In this document: positions 16,397-28,099 of the stretch, piece after piece
Position numbering within the stretch: position 1 is the stretch's first letter
Layout of the letters: each line of letters opens with the position of its first letter
Assembly (NCBI RefSeq): GCF_009739905.1
Contig: NZ_CP034279.1
Location: forward strand, 1,488,001-1,552,000
Direction: 5' to 3'
From: Streptomyces ficellus
GTDB taxonomy: Bacteria; Actinomycetota; Actinomycetes; Streptomycetales; Streptomycetaceae
DNA: 64,000 nucleotides
Translations under genes and position numbers: made by a program
Notes under the pieces: generated by a model
Databases searched by the model: none
Seen by the model: the letters and a program-made list of their open reading frames with translations, nothing else
Told to the model about the DNA's origin: nothing

Positions 16397-17062
16397 GTGT
16401 CCGTTCTCCTCGAGCAGCCCGCAAGCCTGGTCGCCTACCGCCCGAACAAGCCGACGGCCATGGTCGTCGTGGCCGACCCGCGCGTCCGCTCCACCGTCAC
16501 CCGCCACCTGTGGGCGCTCGGAGTGCGTGACGTCATCGAGGCGTCGTCCATCGCGGAGGCTCGTCCCCGCGTCGGCAGCCCGCGCGACATCTGCGTTGCC
16601 GACGTCCACCTGCCCGATGGCTCCGGGCTCACCCTGCTGTCCGAGACCCGTGCGGCGGGCTGGCCCAACGGGCTCGCCCTCTCGGCCGCCGACGACATCG
16701 GTGCGGTGCGCAACGCGCTGGCCGGCGGCGTCAAGGGTTACGTCGTCACCGGTACGCGCACGAACATCGGCCACCCGACCCGCCCCGGCGCCGCCCCCAT
16801 CGGCGCCGCGGCGGCCCGGCTCGGCCACCGCCGCCCCCCGGGTGCCCCGAGCCACCCGGGCGGCTACCGGGAGCTCTCCGGCCGCGAGGTCGAAGTGCTC
16901 AGACTGGTCGCCGAGGGTCAGTCGAACAAGGCCATCGGCGTGTCGATGGGCCTGTCCGCGCTGACCGTCAAGAGCCACCTCGCCCGCATCGCCCGCAAGC
17001 TGGGCACCGGCGACCGGGCCGGAATGGTCGCCGTGGCACTTCGTACGGGAATCATCCACTGA
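16397..17062 (+). CDS. orphan LuxR-family response regulator
   Basis: A 221-aa regulator. The receiver domain (about 20-120) has the phospho-acceptor candidate Asp69 (CVADVHLPDGSG) and Lys113 (GGVKGYVV). The acidic pair at the start of the domain is reduced to one Asp (VVVADPRV, Asp27), so phosphorylation may be weak or atypical. A Pro/Gly/Ala-rich linker leads to a NarL/LuxR helix-turn-helix (about 158-215: LSGREVEVLRLVAEGQSNKA, ALTVKSHLARIARKLGTGDR). The GTG at 16397 follows AGGAGG by 4 nt. No sensor kinase gene is adjacent. It is conserved between DUF3000 and ribonuclease D in Streptomyces from memory, but its targets are not known to me. Confidence 0.88.
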   Translation: MSVLLEQPASLVAYRPNKPTAMVVVADPRVRSTVTRHLWALGVRDVIEASSIAEARPRVGSPRDICVADVHLPDGSGLTLLSETRAAGWPNGLALSAADDIGAVRNALAGGVKGYVVTGTRTNIGHPTRPGAAPIGAAAARLGHRRPPGAPSHPGGYRELSGREVEVLRLVAEGQSNKAIGVSMGLSALTVKSHLARIARKLGTGDRAGMVAVALRTGIIH

Positions 17063-17080
17063 CCGGTTCACACCACCCCC

Positions 17081-17114
17081 GCGCCCGTCGACGGAACGTT
17101 CCGTCGACGGGCGC
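17081..17114. terminator. perfect palindromic hairpin after the response regulator
   Basis: GCGCCCGTCGACGGAAC (17081-17097) is directly followed by its exact reverse complement (17098-17114), 17 bp with no spacer. It lies 18 bp past the regulator stop and 26 bp before the ribonuclease D start. It ends the regulator message; a protein-binding palindrome is the alternative. Confidence 0.75.
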
Positions 17115-17140
17115 CCGCCGTTCACGGATACCCTTGACAG

Positions 17141-18436
17141 GTGACCGACGCCCAAGAGACCGCAGCAGAGACAGCACTGCGAACCACCGGGGGCGGCCCT
17201 CCGGACGACGGCGTCGCAGACGGCGTGGTCGAAGAGACGCCCATTCCCCTGCTGGAGCCCCGTGAGGGGATCCCGCCCGTCGTGGCCGACGAGCATGCCC
17301 TCGCCGAGGTGATCGCCGCCTTCGCGGGCGGCACCGGCCCCGTCGCCGTCGACGCCGAGCGCGCGTCGGGCTACCGCTACGGCCAGCGGGCCTACCTGGT
17401 GCAGCTGCGCCGGGAGGGCGCGGGCAGCGCGCTGATCGACCCGGTCGGCTGCCCCGACCTGTCCGGCCTCGGCGAGGCCCTGGCCGGCGCGGAGTGGATC
17501 CTGCACGCCGCGACCCAGGACCTGCCGTGCCTGCGCGAAATAGGCATGGTGCCCACCCGCCTGTTCGACACGGAGCTGGCCGGCCGCCTCGCCGGGTTCC
17601 CCCGGGTCGGCCTCGGCGCGATGGTCGAGTCGGTGCTGGGGTTCGCCCTGGAGAAGGGCCACTCCGCGGTGGACTGGTCCACCCGCCCGCTGCCCGAGCC
17701 CTGGCTCCGGTACGCCGCGCTGGACGTCGAGCTGCTCGTCGACCTGCGTGACGCGCTGGAGAAGGAGCTGGACCGGCAGGGCAAGCTGGACTGGGCGCAC
17801 CAGGAGTTCGACGCCATCGCCTCCGCCCCGCCGCCCCCGCCCCGCAAGGACCCCTGGCGCCGGACGTCCGGCATGCACAAGGTGCGCCGGCGCCGTCAGA
17901 TGGCGGTCGTCCGGGAGCTGTGGACCGCGCGCGACCGGATCGCCCAGCGGCGTGACGTGTCGCCCGGCAAGGTCCTCAGCGACGCCGCGATCGTCGAGGC
18001 GGCCCTGGCGCTGCCGGCCAATGTGCACGCGCTGACCGCCCTGCCCGGGTTCGGGCACCGCATGGGGCGCCGCCAGCTGGAGCAGTGGCAGGCGGCGGTG
18101 GACCGCGCGAAGGCGCTGCCCGACGCCGAGCTGCCGCAGCCCGGCCAGCAGGTGCAGGGGCCGCCCCCGCCGCGCGCCTGGGCGGACAAGGACCCGGCGG
18201 CCGCGGCGCGGCTGTCCGCCGCCCGTGCGGCCGTGTCCGCGCTGGCCGAGGCGCTGAACCTGCCCCCCGAGAACCTGATCACGCCGGACACGGTGCGCCG
18301 GGTGTGCTGGGAGCCGCCCGCCGAGATCACCGCCGAATCGGTGGCGGGCGCGCTCGCCGGGTACGGGGCGCGGTCCTGGCAGGTCGAGCAGGTCACACCG
18401 GTGCTGGTCGGTGCGCTGAGCGCCTCGAAGGCGTAA
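17141..18436 (+). CDS. rnd: ribonuclease D-like 3'-5' exonuclease
   Basis: A 431-aa protein with a DEDD-type exonuclease domain (about 45-215). Visible motifs are AVDAERASGYRYGQ (the Asp-x-Glu metal pair), LHAATQDLPCLREIG and LRYAALDVELLVDL (Tyr-x3-Asp, Exo III). An HRDC domain follows at about 255-330 (VRELWTARDRIAQRRDVSPG). The family trims stable RNA 3' ends. The acidic N-terminus (about 1-40) is an actinobacterial extension. The start is GTG. A strong hairpin immediately follows the gene, so it is likely a single transcription unit. Confidence 0.88.
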   Translation: MTDAQETAAETALRTTGGGPPDDGVADGVVEETPIPLLEPREGIPPVVADEHALAEVIAAFAGGTGPVAVDAERASGYRYGQRAYLVQLRREGAGSALIDPVGCPDLSGLGEALAGAEWILHAATQDLPCLREIGMVPTRLFDTELAGRLAGFPRVGLGAMVESVLGFALEKGHSAVDWSTRPLPEPWLRYAALDVELLVDLRDALEKELDRQGKLDWAHQEFDAIASAPPPPPRKDPWRRTSGMHKVRRRRQMAVVRELWTARDRIAQRRDVSPGKVLSDAAIVEAALALPANVHALTALPGFGHRMGRRQLEQWQAAVDRAKALPDAELPQPGQQVQGPPPPRAWADKDPAAAARLSAARAAVSALAEALNLPPENLITPDTVRRVCWEPPAEITAESVAGALAGYGARSWQVEQVTPVLVGALSASKA

Positions 18437-18446
18437 GAGCGGCAGT

Positions 18447-18481
18447 GAAGGGTGCCCCCTCCGTCGGAGGGGGCACCCTTC
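18447..18481 (+). terminator. rho-independent-type terminator after ribonuclease D
   Basis: GAAGGGTGCCCCCTCC pairs perfectly with GGAGGGGGCACCCTTC around a 3-nt loop (GTC). It starts 10 bp after the stop and is followed by TTCC. One of the strongest hairpins in the window. Confidence 0.88.
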
Positions 18482-18538
18482 TTCCGTGGCCACGCGGTGT
18501 GACGTTCAACGCTCCGGGCGGGGGGACTGTGCAGTCTG

Positions 18539-18554
18539 GTTACCCGTAAGTAGC
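18539..18554. promoter_or_regulatory. imperfect inverted repeat upstream of fadA
   Basis: GTTACCCGTAAGTAGC has arms GTTAC and GTAGC (one mismatch) and lies 73 bp before the thiolase start. TetR-type repressors of fatty-acid degradation in actinobacteria often bind TTAC/GTAA-type repeats in such positions, so this may be the operator of fadAB. The match is short. Confidence 0.35.
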
Positions 18555-18626
18555 ATGGGGCGTGCAAGCGCGCGCTTAGCCGCGTGCCCGCAGCAGTGCC
18601 ATCCCGCACCCTGGAGGAGAGCCATC

Positions 18627-19841
18627 GTGCCTCGTACCGTCAGGGACGTCGTCTTCGTCGACGGCGTCCGCACCCCGTTCGGCAAGGCGGGCCCGAAGGG
18701 CATCTACCACGAGACCCGCGCCGACGATCTCGTCGTGAAGGCCATCCGGGAGCTGCTGCGCCGCAACCCCGGCCTGGACCCCGCGCGGATCGACGAGGTC
18801 GCCATCGCCGCGACCACCCAGATCGGTGACCAGGGCCTGACCATCGGCCGTACCGCCGGCATCCTGGCGGGCCTGCCGCAGTCGGTGCCCGGCTACTCGA
18901 TCGACCGCATGTGCGCGGGCGCCCTGACCGCCGTGACCTCGGTCGCCGGTTCGATCGCCTTCGGCGCGTACGACGCCGTCATCGCCGGTGGTGTCGAGCA
19001 CATGGGCCGCCACCCCATGGGCGAGGGCGTCGACCCGAACCCCCGTTTCGTCAGCGAGAAGCTGGTCGACGAGTCCGCCCTGTTCATGGGCATGACCGCC
19101 GAGAACCTGCACGACCGCTACCCGCACATCACCAAGCAGCGCGCCGACGAGTACGCCGTGCGCTCCCAGGAGAAGGCCGCCAAGGCGTACGCCAACGGCA
19201 AGATCCAGGCCGACCTGGTGCCGATCTCGGTGCGCCGCACCAACGCCGAGGCGGGCGAGACGGGCTGGGGCCTGGTCACCGCCGACGAGCCGATGCGCCC
19301 GGGCACAACCCTGGAGTCGCTGGCCGGCCTGAAGACGCCGTTCCGCGTCCACGGCAACGTCACCGCCGGTAACGCCGCGGGCCTCAACGACGGCGCCACC
19401 GCGTCGATCATCGCGTCCGAGGACTTCGCCCGCGAGAACGACCTCCCGGTCAAGATGCGCCTCGTGTCGTACGCCTTCGCCGGCGTCGAGCCCGAGGTCA
19501 TGGGTTACGGCCCGATCCCGGCCACCGAGAAGGCCCTCGCCAAGGCCGGCCTGTCGATCGAGGACATCAACCTCTTCGAGATCAACGAGGCCTTCGCCGT
19601 CCAGGTGCTGGCCTTCCTGGACCACTACGGCATCGCCGACGACGACGCGCGCGTCAACCAGTACGGCGGTGCCATCGCCTTCGGCCACCCGCTCGCCTCC
19701 TCCGGCGTGCGTCTGATGACGCAGCTGGCGCGGCAGTTCGAGGAGCAGCCGGAGGTCCGTTACGGCCTCACCACCATGTGCGTCGGCTTCGGCATGGGCG
19801 CGACGGTCATCTGGGAAAACCCCCACTGGGAGGGCAAGTGA
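18627..19841 (+). CDS. fadA: acetyl-CoA C-acyltransferase (thiolase), fadA type
   Basis: A 404-aa thiolase that cleaves 3-ketoacyl-CoA in the last step of beta-oxidation. The acylated cysteine is in DRMCAGALTAV, the catalytic His in AIAFGHPLASSG and the second Cys in MCVGFGMGATV. NEAFAVQVLAFL matches the family. GGAGGAG precedes the GTG at 18627 at good spacing. The stop codon overlaps the fadB start by 4 nt (GTGA). This ties both genes into one coupled unit, as expected for the two subunits of a trifunctional beta-oxidation complex. Confidence 0.93.
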   Translation: MPRTVRDVVFVDGVRTPFGKAGPKGIYHETRADDLVVKAIRELLRRNPGLDPARIDEVAIAATTQIGDQGLTIGRTAGILAGLPQSVPGYSIDRMCAGALTAVTSVAGSIAFGAYDAVIAGGVEHMGRHPMGEGVDPNPRFVSEKLVDESALFMGMTAENLHDRYPHITKQRADEYAVRSQEKAAKAYANGKIQADLVPISVRRTNAEAGETGWGLVTADEPMRPGTTLESLAGLKTPFRVHGNVTAGNAAGLNDGATASIIASEDFARENDLPVKMRLVSYAFAGVEPEVMGYGPIPATEKALAKAGLSIEDINLFEINEAFAVQVLAFLDHYGIADDDARVNQYGGAIAFGHPLASSGVRLMTQLARQFEEQPEVRYGLTTMCVGFGMGATVIWENPHWEGK

Positions 19842-21967
19842 GCACCACCGCTGAGCTTTTGAAGGGTGCGGCCGAGCTGTTCCCGGACGAGGTCGTCACC
19901 AGCGCCCACGTACGCCACTTCGACCTGCCCTTCGGGGCGGGCCGGTTCGCGCTGATCACGCTGGACAACGGCTTCGACCACACCAAGCCGACCACCTTCG
20001 GCCCGCAGTCGCTGGCGAACCTGAACACCGCCATCGACCAGGTCGAGAAGGAGGCGGCCGAGGGCACCATCGTCGGCGTCGGCCTCACCGGCAAGCCGTT
20101 CATCTTCGCCGTCGGCGCCGACCTCAAGGGCGTCGAGCTGCTGAAGCGCCACGAGGACGCGCTGGCCATCGGCAAGGGCGGCCACGACGTCTTCAAGCGG
20201 CTGTCGTCGCTGGGCGTGCCGACCTTCGCGTACTACAACGGCGCGGCCATGGGCGGCGGTGTCGAGGCCGGTCTGCACTGCACCTACCGCACCGTGTCGG
20301 CGGCCCTGCCGGCGTTCTCGCTGCCCGAGGTGTTCCTCGGTCTGGTTCCCGGCTGGGGCGGCTGCGCCATCCTGCCGAACCTCATCGGCGCGGACCGTGC
20401 GGTCTCGGTGATCATCGAGAACTCGCTCAACCAGAACAAGCAGCTCAAGGGCAAGCAGGTCTACGAGCTCGGGATCGCCGACGCGATCTTCGAGGGCGCG
20501 GACTTCCTGGAGCAGTCCCTGCTGTGGACCGCCTCCGTCCTCAAGGGTGAGATCGTCGTCGAGCGCGCCGAGATCGACCGCGGCGAGGCGTGGGACGCGG
20601 CCGTCGCCAAGGGCCGCTTCATCGCGGACTCCAAGGTGCACGGCGCGGCCCCGGCCGCGTACCGCGCCCTGGACATCATCGAGGCGGCCAAGGACGGGGA
20701 CCTCCAGAAGGGCTTCGATGCCGAGGACACCGCGCTGGCCGACCTGATCATGGGCGGCGAGCTGCGCTCCGGCATCTACGCCTTCAACCTGGTCCAGAAG
20801 CGCGCCAAGCGCCCGGCGGGTGCCCCGGACAAGAGCCTGGCCCGTCCGGTCACCAAGGTGGGCGTCGTCGGCGCCGGTCTGATGGCCTCCCAGCTCGCGC
20901 TGCTCTTCCTGCGCCGCCTGGAGGTGCCGGTCGTCCTGACCGACATCGACCAGGAGCGCGTCGACAAGGGCGTGGGCTACGTCCACGGCGAGATCGAGAA
21001 GCTGCTCGGCAAGGGCCGCATCAACCAGGACAAGGCCAACCGCCTCAAGGGCCTGGTCTCGGGCGTCCTGGACAAGGCCGAGGGCTTCGCTGACGCGGAC
21101 TTCATCATCGAGGCCGTGTTCGAGGAGATGTCGGTCAAGCAGAAGGTGTTCGCGGAGGTCGAGGCGGTCGCCCCGGCGCACGCGATCCTCGCCACCAACA
21201 CCTCCTCGCTGTCGGTGTCGGAGATGGCCTCCAAGCTCCAGCACCCGGAGCGCGTGGTCGGCTTCCACTTCTTCAACCCGGTCGCGATCCTCCCGCTGCT
21301 GGAGATCGTCCGCGGCGAGCAGACCGACGACGCCTCCCTCGCCACCGCCTTCGGCGTGGCGAAGAAGCTGAAGAAGACCGCGGTCCTCACCAAGGACGCC
21401 CCGGCGTTCGTCGTGAACCGCATCCTCACCCGCTTCATGGGCGAGATCCAGAACGTCATCGACGAGGGCACGCCGGTCGAGACCGCGGAGAAGGCCATCG
21501 AGCCGCTCGGTCTGCCGATGTCCCCGCTGGTGCTGCTGGAGCTGGTCGGCCCGGCGATCGGTCTGCACGTCTCGGAGACCCTGAACCGCGCCTTCCCGGA
21601 CCGCTTCACGGTCTCCCCGAACCTCGCCGCCGTCGTCAAGGCGGGCAAGCGCGGCTTCTACGTCTACGACTCGGGCAAGCCCGAGCTGGACCCCGAGGTC
21701 GCGGCGCTGCTGAAGCAGGGCGACACCGTCCTGACGGAGCAGCAGGTGCGGGACCGCGTCCTGGACGCGGTGGCGCAGGAGATCGGCCTCATGCTGGACG
21801 AGGGCGTCGTCGCCGAGGCCCAGGACATCGACCTGTGCCTCATCACGGGCGCCGGCTGGCCCTTCCACCTGGGCGGCATCACGCCGTACCTGGACCGCGA
21901 GGGCGTCTCGGAGCGCGTGAACGGCAAGCGCTTCCTGGCGCAGGGCGTGGCGAGCGTCCCGGCGTAA
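19838..21967 (+). CDS. fadB: fatty acid oxidation complex alpha subunit: enoyl-CoA hydratase/3-hydroxyacyl-CoA dehydrogenase
   Basis: A 709-aa bifunctional enzyme. The crotonase domain (about 20-280) has VGVGLTGKPFIFAVGADLKG (oxyanion region) and AAMGGGVEAGLHC with PEVFLGLVPGWGG. The dehydrogenase domain begins near 345 with VGVVGAGLMASQLALLFLRR. It includes AILATNTSSLSVSEMA and the signature VVGFHFFNPVAILPLLEIV. Two C-terminal HAD helical domains follow. It hydrates enoyl-CoA and oxidises 3-hydroxyacyl-CoA with NAD before the coupled thiolase acts. GTG 19838 overlaps the thiolase stop. A strong hairpin follows the gene. Confidence 0.93.
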   Translation: MSTTAELLKGAAELFPDEVVTSAHVRHFDLPFGAGRFALITLDNGFDHTKPTTFGPQSLANLNTAIDQVEKEAAEGTIVGVGLTGKPFIFAVGADLKGVELLKRHEDALAIGKGGHDVFKRLSSLGVPTFAYYNGAAMGGGVEAGLHCTYRTVSAALPAFSLPEVFLGLVPGWGGCAILPNLIGADRAVSVIIENSLNQNKQLKGKQVYELGIADAIFEGADFLEQSLLWTASVLKGEIVVERAEIDRGEAWDAAVAKGRFIADSKVHGAAPAAYRALDIIEAAKDGDLQKGFDAEDTALADLIMGGELRSGIYAFNLVQKRAKRPAGAPDKSLARPVTKVGVVGAGLMASQLALLFLRRLEVPVVLTDIDQERVDKGVGYVHGEIEKLLGKGRINQDKANRLKGLVSGVLDKAEGFADADFIIEAVFEEMSVKQKVFAEVEAVAPAHAILATNTSSLSVSEMASKLQHPERVVGFHFFNPVAILPLLEIVRGEQTDDASLATAFGVAKKLKKTAVLTKDAPAFVVNRILTRFMGEIQNVIDEGTPVETAEKAIEPLGLPMSPLVLLELVGPAIGLHVSETLNRAFPDRFTVSPNLAAVVKAGKRGFYVYDSGKPELDPEVAALLKQGDTVLTEQQVRDRVLDAVAQEIGLMLDEGVVAEAQDIDLCLITGAGWPFHLGGITPYLDREGVSERVNGKRFLAQGVASVPA

Positions 21968-21977
21968 CCGCCGAAGG

Positions 21978-22014
21978 CGACGGGCCGCGGGGGATGTCCC
22001 CCTGCGGCCCGTCG
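21978..22014 (+). terminator. terminator hairpin after fadB
   Basis: CGACGGGCCGC (21978-21988) pairs perfectly with GCGGCCCGTCG (22004-22014). A GGGGG/CCCCC inner stem adds further pairs. It starts 10 bp after the stop codon. Confidence 0.85.
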
Positions 22015-22275
22015 GCCGTTTCCGGGGCCGTGCCCCCACTCACCGGCCCGCAGTCGGCGACGCGCCGGGGTGGGGCCGTGCAGGGTCGCCCCCGCAGGGG
22101 ACCGGCGGCGTTACCGGGGCTCCCATCCCCGTGACCCGAGGCCGCCGGCCCCGAGGAGGCGAGCCCGGAGGGGCCACGCCCCCACCCACCGGGGGTCACC
22201 GGCACGAGGCACCGCCCCGCAGCGAACCGGGACAAGGCGCCGCCCCGGTCCCGTTGTGCCCACCCGTCCCGCCCT

Positions 22276-22345
22276 GCGGGACGACTGCCCACACCGAGAC
22301 CGGCGGGACGATTGCCCACAACGGGGCGGGACGATTGCCCACAAC
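22276..22345. repeat. three tandem copies of a GCGGGACGATTGCCCACAAC repeat before the recQ stop
   Basis: Copies at 22276-22295 (two or three changes), 22303-22322 and 22326-22345 read GCGGGACGAyTGCCCACAmC. The rest of the 384-bp gap from 21968 holds the fadB hairpin and GC-rich filler without a gene. From memory, GTTGTGGGCAATCGTCCCGC-like units recur at gene ends across Streptomyces genomes, so this is probably a REP-like interspersed repeat. Confidence 0.7.
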
Positions 22346-22351
22346 GGGCGG

Positions 22352-24208
<1,857 letters not shown>

Positions 24209-24278
24209 CCGCCGATTCTACGAGCGGCCGCCCCGAACGGCCCAAACGGCGGACGGGGCGGCGGCGGTTGCGGTAGGG

Positions 24279-25796
24279 CTACGGGGCCTCGGTCCGCGCC
24301 GGGCGGCCGCGGCCGCTCAGGCGGCTGTGGGAGCGCCCGTACAGGAAGTAGACGACGATGCCGATCGCCATCCAGACGGCGAAGCGGAACCACGTCTCGT
24401 TGGGCAGGTTCAGCATCAGCCACAGCGAGGCCGCCACCGACAGGATCGGCACCACGGGCACCCAGGGGGTGCGGAAGGCGCGGGGCAGGTCGGGGCGGGT
24501 GCGGCGCAGGATGATCACGCCGATCGCGACGACGACGAAGGCGAAGAGGGTGCCGATGTTCACCAGGGTCGCCAGCTCGTCGATGCTGGTGAAGCCGGCG
24601 ACGAAGGCGATGATCACGCCGAGCAGGATGGTCGGCCGGTAGGGGGTGCGGAACTTCGGGTGGGTGACCGAGAAGAACCGCGGGAGCAGCCCGTCGCGGC
24701 TCATGGCGAAGAAGACGCGGGTCTGGCCGAGCAGCAGGATGAGGCACACGGTGGTGAGACCGACCGCGGCGCCGAAGCCGATCACGCCGCCGAAGAAGGG
24801 GTGCCCGACGGCTTTGAACGCGTCGGCGAGCGGGGCGCTGGTGGACAGCTCGGTGTAGTGCTGCATACCGGTCACGACGAGCGCGACCGCCACGTAGAGG
24901 ATGGTGCAGATGAGGAGCGAGCCGAGGATGCCGCGCGGCATGTCCCGCTGCGGCACCTTGGTCTCCTCGGCGGCGGTGGCGACGACGTCGAAGCCGATGA
25001 AGGCGAAGAAGACGATGGACGCGGCGGTGAAGATGCCCATGACGCCGAAGTTCGTCGGGTCGTAGCCGAAGATCGTCTGGACGAGCGCGGCGTCCCAGCC
25101 GGACGAGGACTCGGGGGTCACGGCCTTGGGGATGAAGGGCGAGTAGTTGTCGCCCACGATGAAGAACAGGCCGGCGATGATCACGATCATGACCACGGTG
25201 ACCTTGATGGCCACGACGAGCGCGGTGATGCGGGCCGACAGCTTCATGCCGACGACCAGGACGGCCGTGAGCACCAGGACCAGGATGAAGGCGAGCAGGT
25301 CGAAGGTGCCGCCCTCCGCGTCGGGCCCTTGCAACCATGCGGGTAGATGCCAGTTGACGTTGTCCATCAGTGAGCGCACGTAGCCGGACCAGCCGACGGC
25401 GACGACCGCGGTGCCCAGGGCGAACTCCAGGACCAGGTCCCAGCCGATGATCCAGGCGGGCAGCTCGCCGAGGGAGGCGTACGCGAAGGTGTACGCCGAT
25501 CCGGCCACGGGGACCGTGGAGGCGAACTCCGCGTAGCAGAGGGCCGCCAGGGCGCAGACGATGCCGGCGGCGACGAACGCGAGCGCGGTCGCCGGGCCCG
25601 CGTTCTCCTTGGCGACCTTTCCGGTCAGGACGAAGATGCCCGTGCCGATGATGACACCGACGCCGAAGACCGTCAGGTCCCAGGCGGACAGGGACTTCTT
25701 GAGTGCGTGTTCCGGCTCCTCGGTGTCCTGGATCGACTGCTCGACGCTCTTAGTCCGGAACATCCCGGTGTCGCGTGACTGCTGGCCCATACTCAC
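24279..25796 (-). CDS. APC-family amino acid permease (cationic amino acid transporter type)
   Basis: A 505-aa integral membrane protein with about 12 to 14 hydrophobic segments. The first helix has the APC substrate motif [35 protein letters not shown] and [20 protein letters not shown] are typical of the YfnA/CAT branch. The substrate is probably an amino acid with proton symport, but the exact one cannot be told. GTG 25796 is preferred because GGAGGT lies 6 nt upstream; an ATG two codons later is the alternative. It is transcribed alone, downstream of the dxs hairpin. Confidence 0.88.
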   Translation of the reverse strand: MSMGQQSRDTGMFRTKSVEQSIQDTEEPEHALKKSLSAWDLTVFGVGVIIGTGIFVLTGKVAKENAGPATALAFVAAGIVCALAALCYAEFASTVPVAGSAYTFAYASLGELPAWIIGWDLVLEFALGTAVVAVGWSGYVRSLMDNVNWHLPAWLQGPDAEGGTFDLLAFILVLVLTAVLVVGMKLSARITALVVAIKVTVVMIVIIAGLFFIVGDNYSPFIPKAVTPESSSGWDAALVQTIFGYDPTNFGVMGIFTAASIVFFAFIGFDVVATAAEETKVPQRDMPRGILGSLLICTILYVAVALVVTGMQHYTELSTSAPLADAFKAVGHPFFGGVIGFGAAVGLTTVCLILLLGQTRVFFAMSRDGLLPRFFSVTHPKFRTPYRPTILLGVIIAFVAGFTSIDELATLVNIGTLFAFVVVAIGVIILRRTRPDLPRAFRTPWVPVVPILSVAASLWLMLNLPNETWFRFAVWMAIGIVVYFLYGRSHSRLSGRGRPARTEAP

Positions 25797-25885
25797 CGGC
25801 GTACCTCCGTAGCCATCGGCCTCTACCGCCCATGATCGAGAGAGGTGCGGGACGGCGCCCGCCCTGAGAGCCCCTTTCACACGAA

Positions 25886-25926
25886 TGGACCGGCCGGAAA
25901 CCCCTGGGGTTACTCCGACCGGTCCA
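25886..25926 (-). terminator. terminator hairpin after dxs
   Basis: TGGACCGGCCGG and CCGACCGGTCCA pair with one internal mismatch pair. The loop itself contains the self-complementary AACCCCTGGGGTT. It lies 25 bp beyond the dxs stop on the minus strand. Confidence 0.75.
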
Positions 25927-25950
25927 ATGCGCGGTGGTACGGCGGCTGCG

Positions 25951-27864
25951 TCAGTCGCGGGCGGCCTCGACCTCCGCCTGCTCGTACCGGCCGTCCAGCT
26001 TGGAGACGAGGCCGGTGACCTGGCGCGCGATGTCGGGGGCGGTGAGCCCGATCTCGGTCATGACCTCCTTGCGGGAGGCGTGGTCCAGGAAGCGCGGCGG
26101 GATGCCGAAGTCGCGCAGCGGTACGTCGACGCCCGCGTCGCGCAGCGCCTGGGCGACCGCGCAGCCGACGCCGCCGACGCGGCCGTTGTCCTCGACGGTG
26201 ACGACGACGCGGTGGCGGTCGGCGAGCGGCGCCATGGCCTCGTCGACCGGCTTGACCCAGCGCGGGTCGACGACGGTGGTGGAGATGCCCTGCTGGTCGA
26301 GCAGGCCGGCGATCTCCAGGCACATGGGCGCGAGGGCGCCGACGGAGACCAGGAGGACGTCCGGGGTGTCTGTGCCGGCCTCGCGCAGCACGTCCATGCC
26401 GCCGACGCGGCCGACCGCCTCGACGGCGGGGCCGACCGCGCCCTTGGAGTAGCGCACGACGGTCGGCGCGTCGTCGACCTCGACGGCCTCGCGCAGCTGG
26501 GCGCGGACCTGGTCGGCGTCGCGCGGGGCGGCGATCCGCAGGCCGGGGACGACCTGGAGGATCGACATGTCCCACATGCCGTTGTGGGAGGCGCCGTCGG
26601 TGCCGGTGATGCCGGCCCGGTCGAGGACGAACGTCACTCCGCACTTGTGCAGGGCGACGTCCATCAGGACCTGGTCGAAGGCGCGGTTGAGGAAGGTGGC
26701 GTAGACGGCGAAGACCGGGTGGAGGCCGCCGGTGGCGAGGCCGGCGGCGGAGACGGCGCCGTGCTGCTCGGCGATGCCGACGTCGTAGACCCGCTCGGGG
26801 AAGGCCTTGGCGAACTTGTCGAGGCCCACCGGCTGGAGCATGGCCGCGGTGATGGCGACGATGTCCTCGCGCTCGTGGCCGAGCTTGACCATCTCGTCGG
26901 CGAAGACGCCGGTCCAGTCGGCGCCGGAGGTGGAGATCGGCAGGCCGGTGTCCGGGTGGATCTTGCCGACGGCGTGGAAGCGGTCGGCCTCGTCGGCGAG
27001 GGCCGGCTGGTAGCCGCGGCCCTTCTCGGTCAGGCAGTGCACGATGACCGGGCCGCCGAACCGCTTGGCGCGGGTCAGGGCGGACTCCAGGGCCTCGATG
27101 TCGTGGCCGTCGATGGGCCCGACGTACTTCAGGCCGAGGTCCTCGAACATGCCCTGCGGGGCGATGAAGTCCTTCAGGCCCTTCTTGGCGCCGTGCAGCG
27201 TCTCGTAGAGCGGGCGGCCCACGACCGGCGTGCGGTCGAGGATCTCCTTCGTACGGGCGAGGAAGCGCTCGTAGCCGTCGGTCGTGCGCAGCGTGGCGAG
27301 GTGGTTGGCGAGACCGCCGATCGTCGGGGCGTAGGAGCGCTCGTTGTCGTTGACGACGATGACGAGCGGGCGGTCCTTGGCCTCGGCGATGTTGTTGAGC
27401 GCCTCCCAGGCCATGCCGCCGGTGAGGGCGCCGTCACCGATGACGGCGACGACGTGGTCGTCGCGCTCCAGCACCTCGTTGGCCTTGGCGAGGCCGTCGG
27501 CCCAGCCGAGGACGGTCGAGGCGTGGCTGTTCTCGATGATGTCGTGCTCGGACTCGGAGCGGGCCGGGTAGCCGGACAGACCGCCCTTCATCTTCAGCTT
27601 GGAGAAGTCCTGCCGTCCGGTGAGCAGCTTGTGGACGTAGGACTGGTGGCCGGTGTCCCAGAGGATCTTGTCCTTCGGGGACTCGAAGACGCGGTGCAGG
27701 GCGATGGTCAGCTCGACCACGCCGAGGTTCGGTCCGAGGTGACCGCCGGTCTTGGAGACGGCGTCCACCAGGAAGGACCGGATCTCCGCGGCCAGCTGGT
27801 CCAGCTGCTCCGGGGCGAGCCGGTCGAGATCGCGCGGGCCCGTGATACGGGTCAGCAGAGCCAC
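25951..27864 (-). CDS. dxs: 1-deoxy-D-xylulose-5-phosphate synthase
   Basis: A 637-aa thiamine diphosphate enzyme that condenses pyruvate with glyceraldehyde 3-phosphate, the entry step of the MEP isoprenoid pathway. It has the N-terminal [12 protein letters not shown] and [11 protein letters not shown], and the ThDP motif [18 protein letters not shown] with [12 protein letters not shown]. The transketolase-like pyrimidine domain has [10 protein letters not shown] (catalytic Glu) and the C-terminal domain has [11 protein letters not shown]. The start is GTG with AAGGAGG 5 nt upstream. Streptomyces often carry two dxs genes, so this may not be the only copy. Confidence 0.95.
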   Translation of the reverse strand: MALLTRITGPRDLDRLAPEQLDQLAAEIRSFLVDAVSKTGGHLGPNLGVVELTIALHRVFESPKDKILWDTGHQSYVHKLLTGRQDFSKLKMKGGLSGYPARSESEHDIIENSHASTVLGWADGLAKANEVLERDDHVVAVIGDGALTGGMAWEALNNIAEAKDRPLVIVVNDNERSYAPTIGGLANHLATLRTTDGYERFLARTKEILDRTPVVGRPLYETLHGAKKGLKDFIAPQGMFEDLGLKYVGPIDGHDIEALESALTRAKRFGGPVIVHCLTEKGRGYQPALADEADRFHAVGKIHPDTGLPISTSGADWTGVFADEMVKLGHEREDIVAITAAMLQPVGLDKFAKAFPERVYDVGIAEQHGAVSAAGLATGGLHPVFAVYATFLNRAFDQVLMDVALHKCGVTFVLDRAGITGTDGASHNGMWDMSILQVVPGLRIAAPRDADQVRAQLREAVEVDDAPTVVRYSKGAVGPAVEAVGRVGGMDVLREAGTDTPDVLLVSVGALAPMCLEIAGLLDQQGISTTVVDPRWVKPVDEAMAPLADRHRVVVTVEDNGRVGGVGCAVAQALRDAGVDVPLRDFGIPPRFLDHASRKEVMTEIGLTAPDIARQVTGLVSKLDGRYEQAEVEAARD

Positions 27865-27981
27865 CCGTGCCTCCTTGCGTGTTGAGCTGGTCGAGCTGCC
27901 GATTTGGTCGAGTCTAATGTTCCGCCCCTGGTGATGGTCATCGGGCGGTGCCTTACACGTCGTGCCGTTGGCTCAGACGCA

Positions 27982-28018
27982 GCAATGCCCGGCGCCGGTT
28001 GAGGGCGCCGGGCATTGC
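27982..28018 (-). terminator. terminator hairpin after the xyl operon
   Basis: GCAATGCCCGGCGCC (27982-27996) pairs perfectly with GGCGCCGGGCATTGC (28004-28018) around a 7-nt loop. It lies about 80 bp after the xylH stop in the direction of transcription and also shields dxs from read-through. Confidence 0.85.
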
Positions 28019-28099
28019 GATGGTCACACGTTGGTCATTTCCGGGCAGGTGTCGTCGGATACGGTCCGACCTGCTCAGACATGTTCAGACACGGTCACA

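Noticed and set aside
22276-22345. CRISPR array
   Set aside because: Only three units with 3-7 bp between them, so no spacer-sized gaps, and no cas genes nearby.
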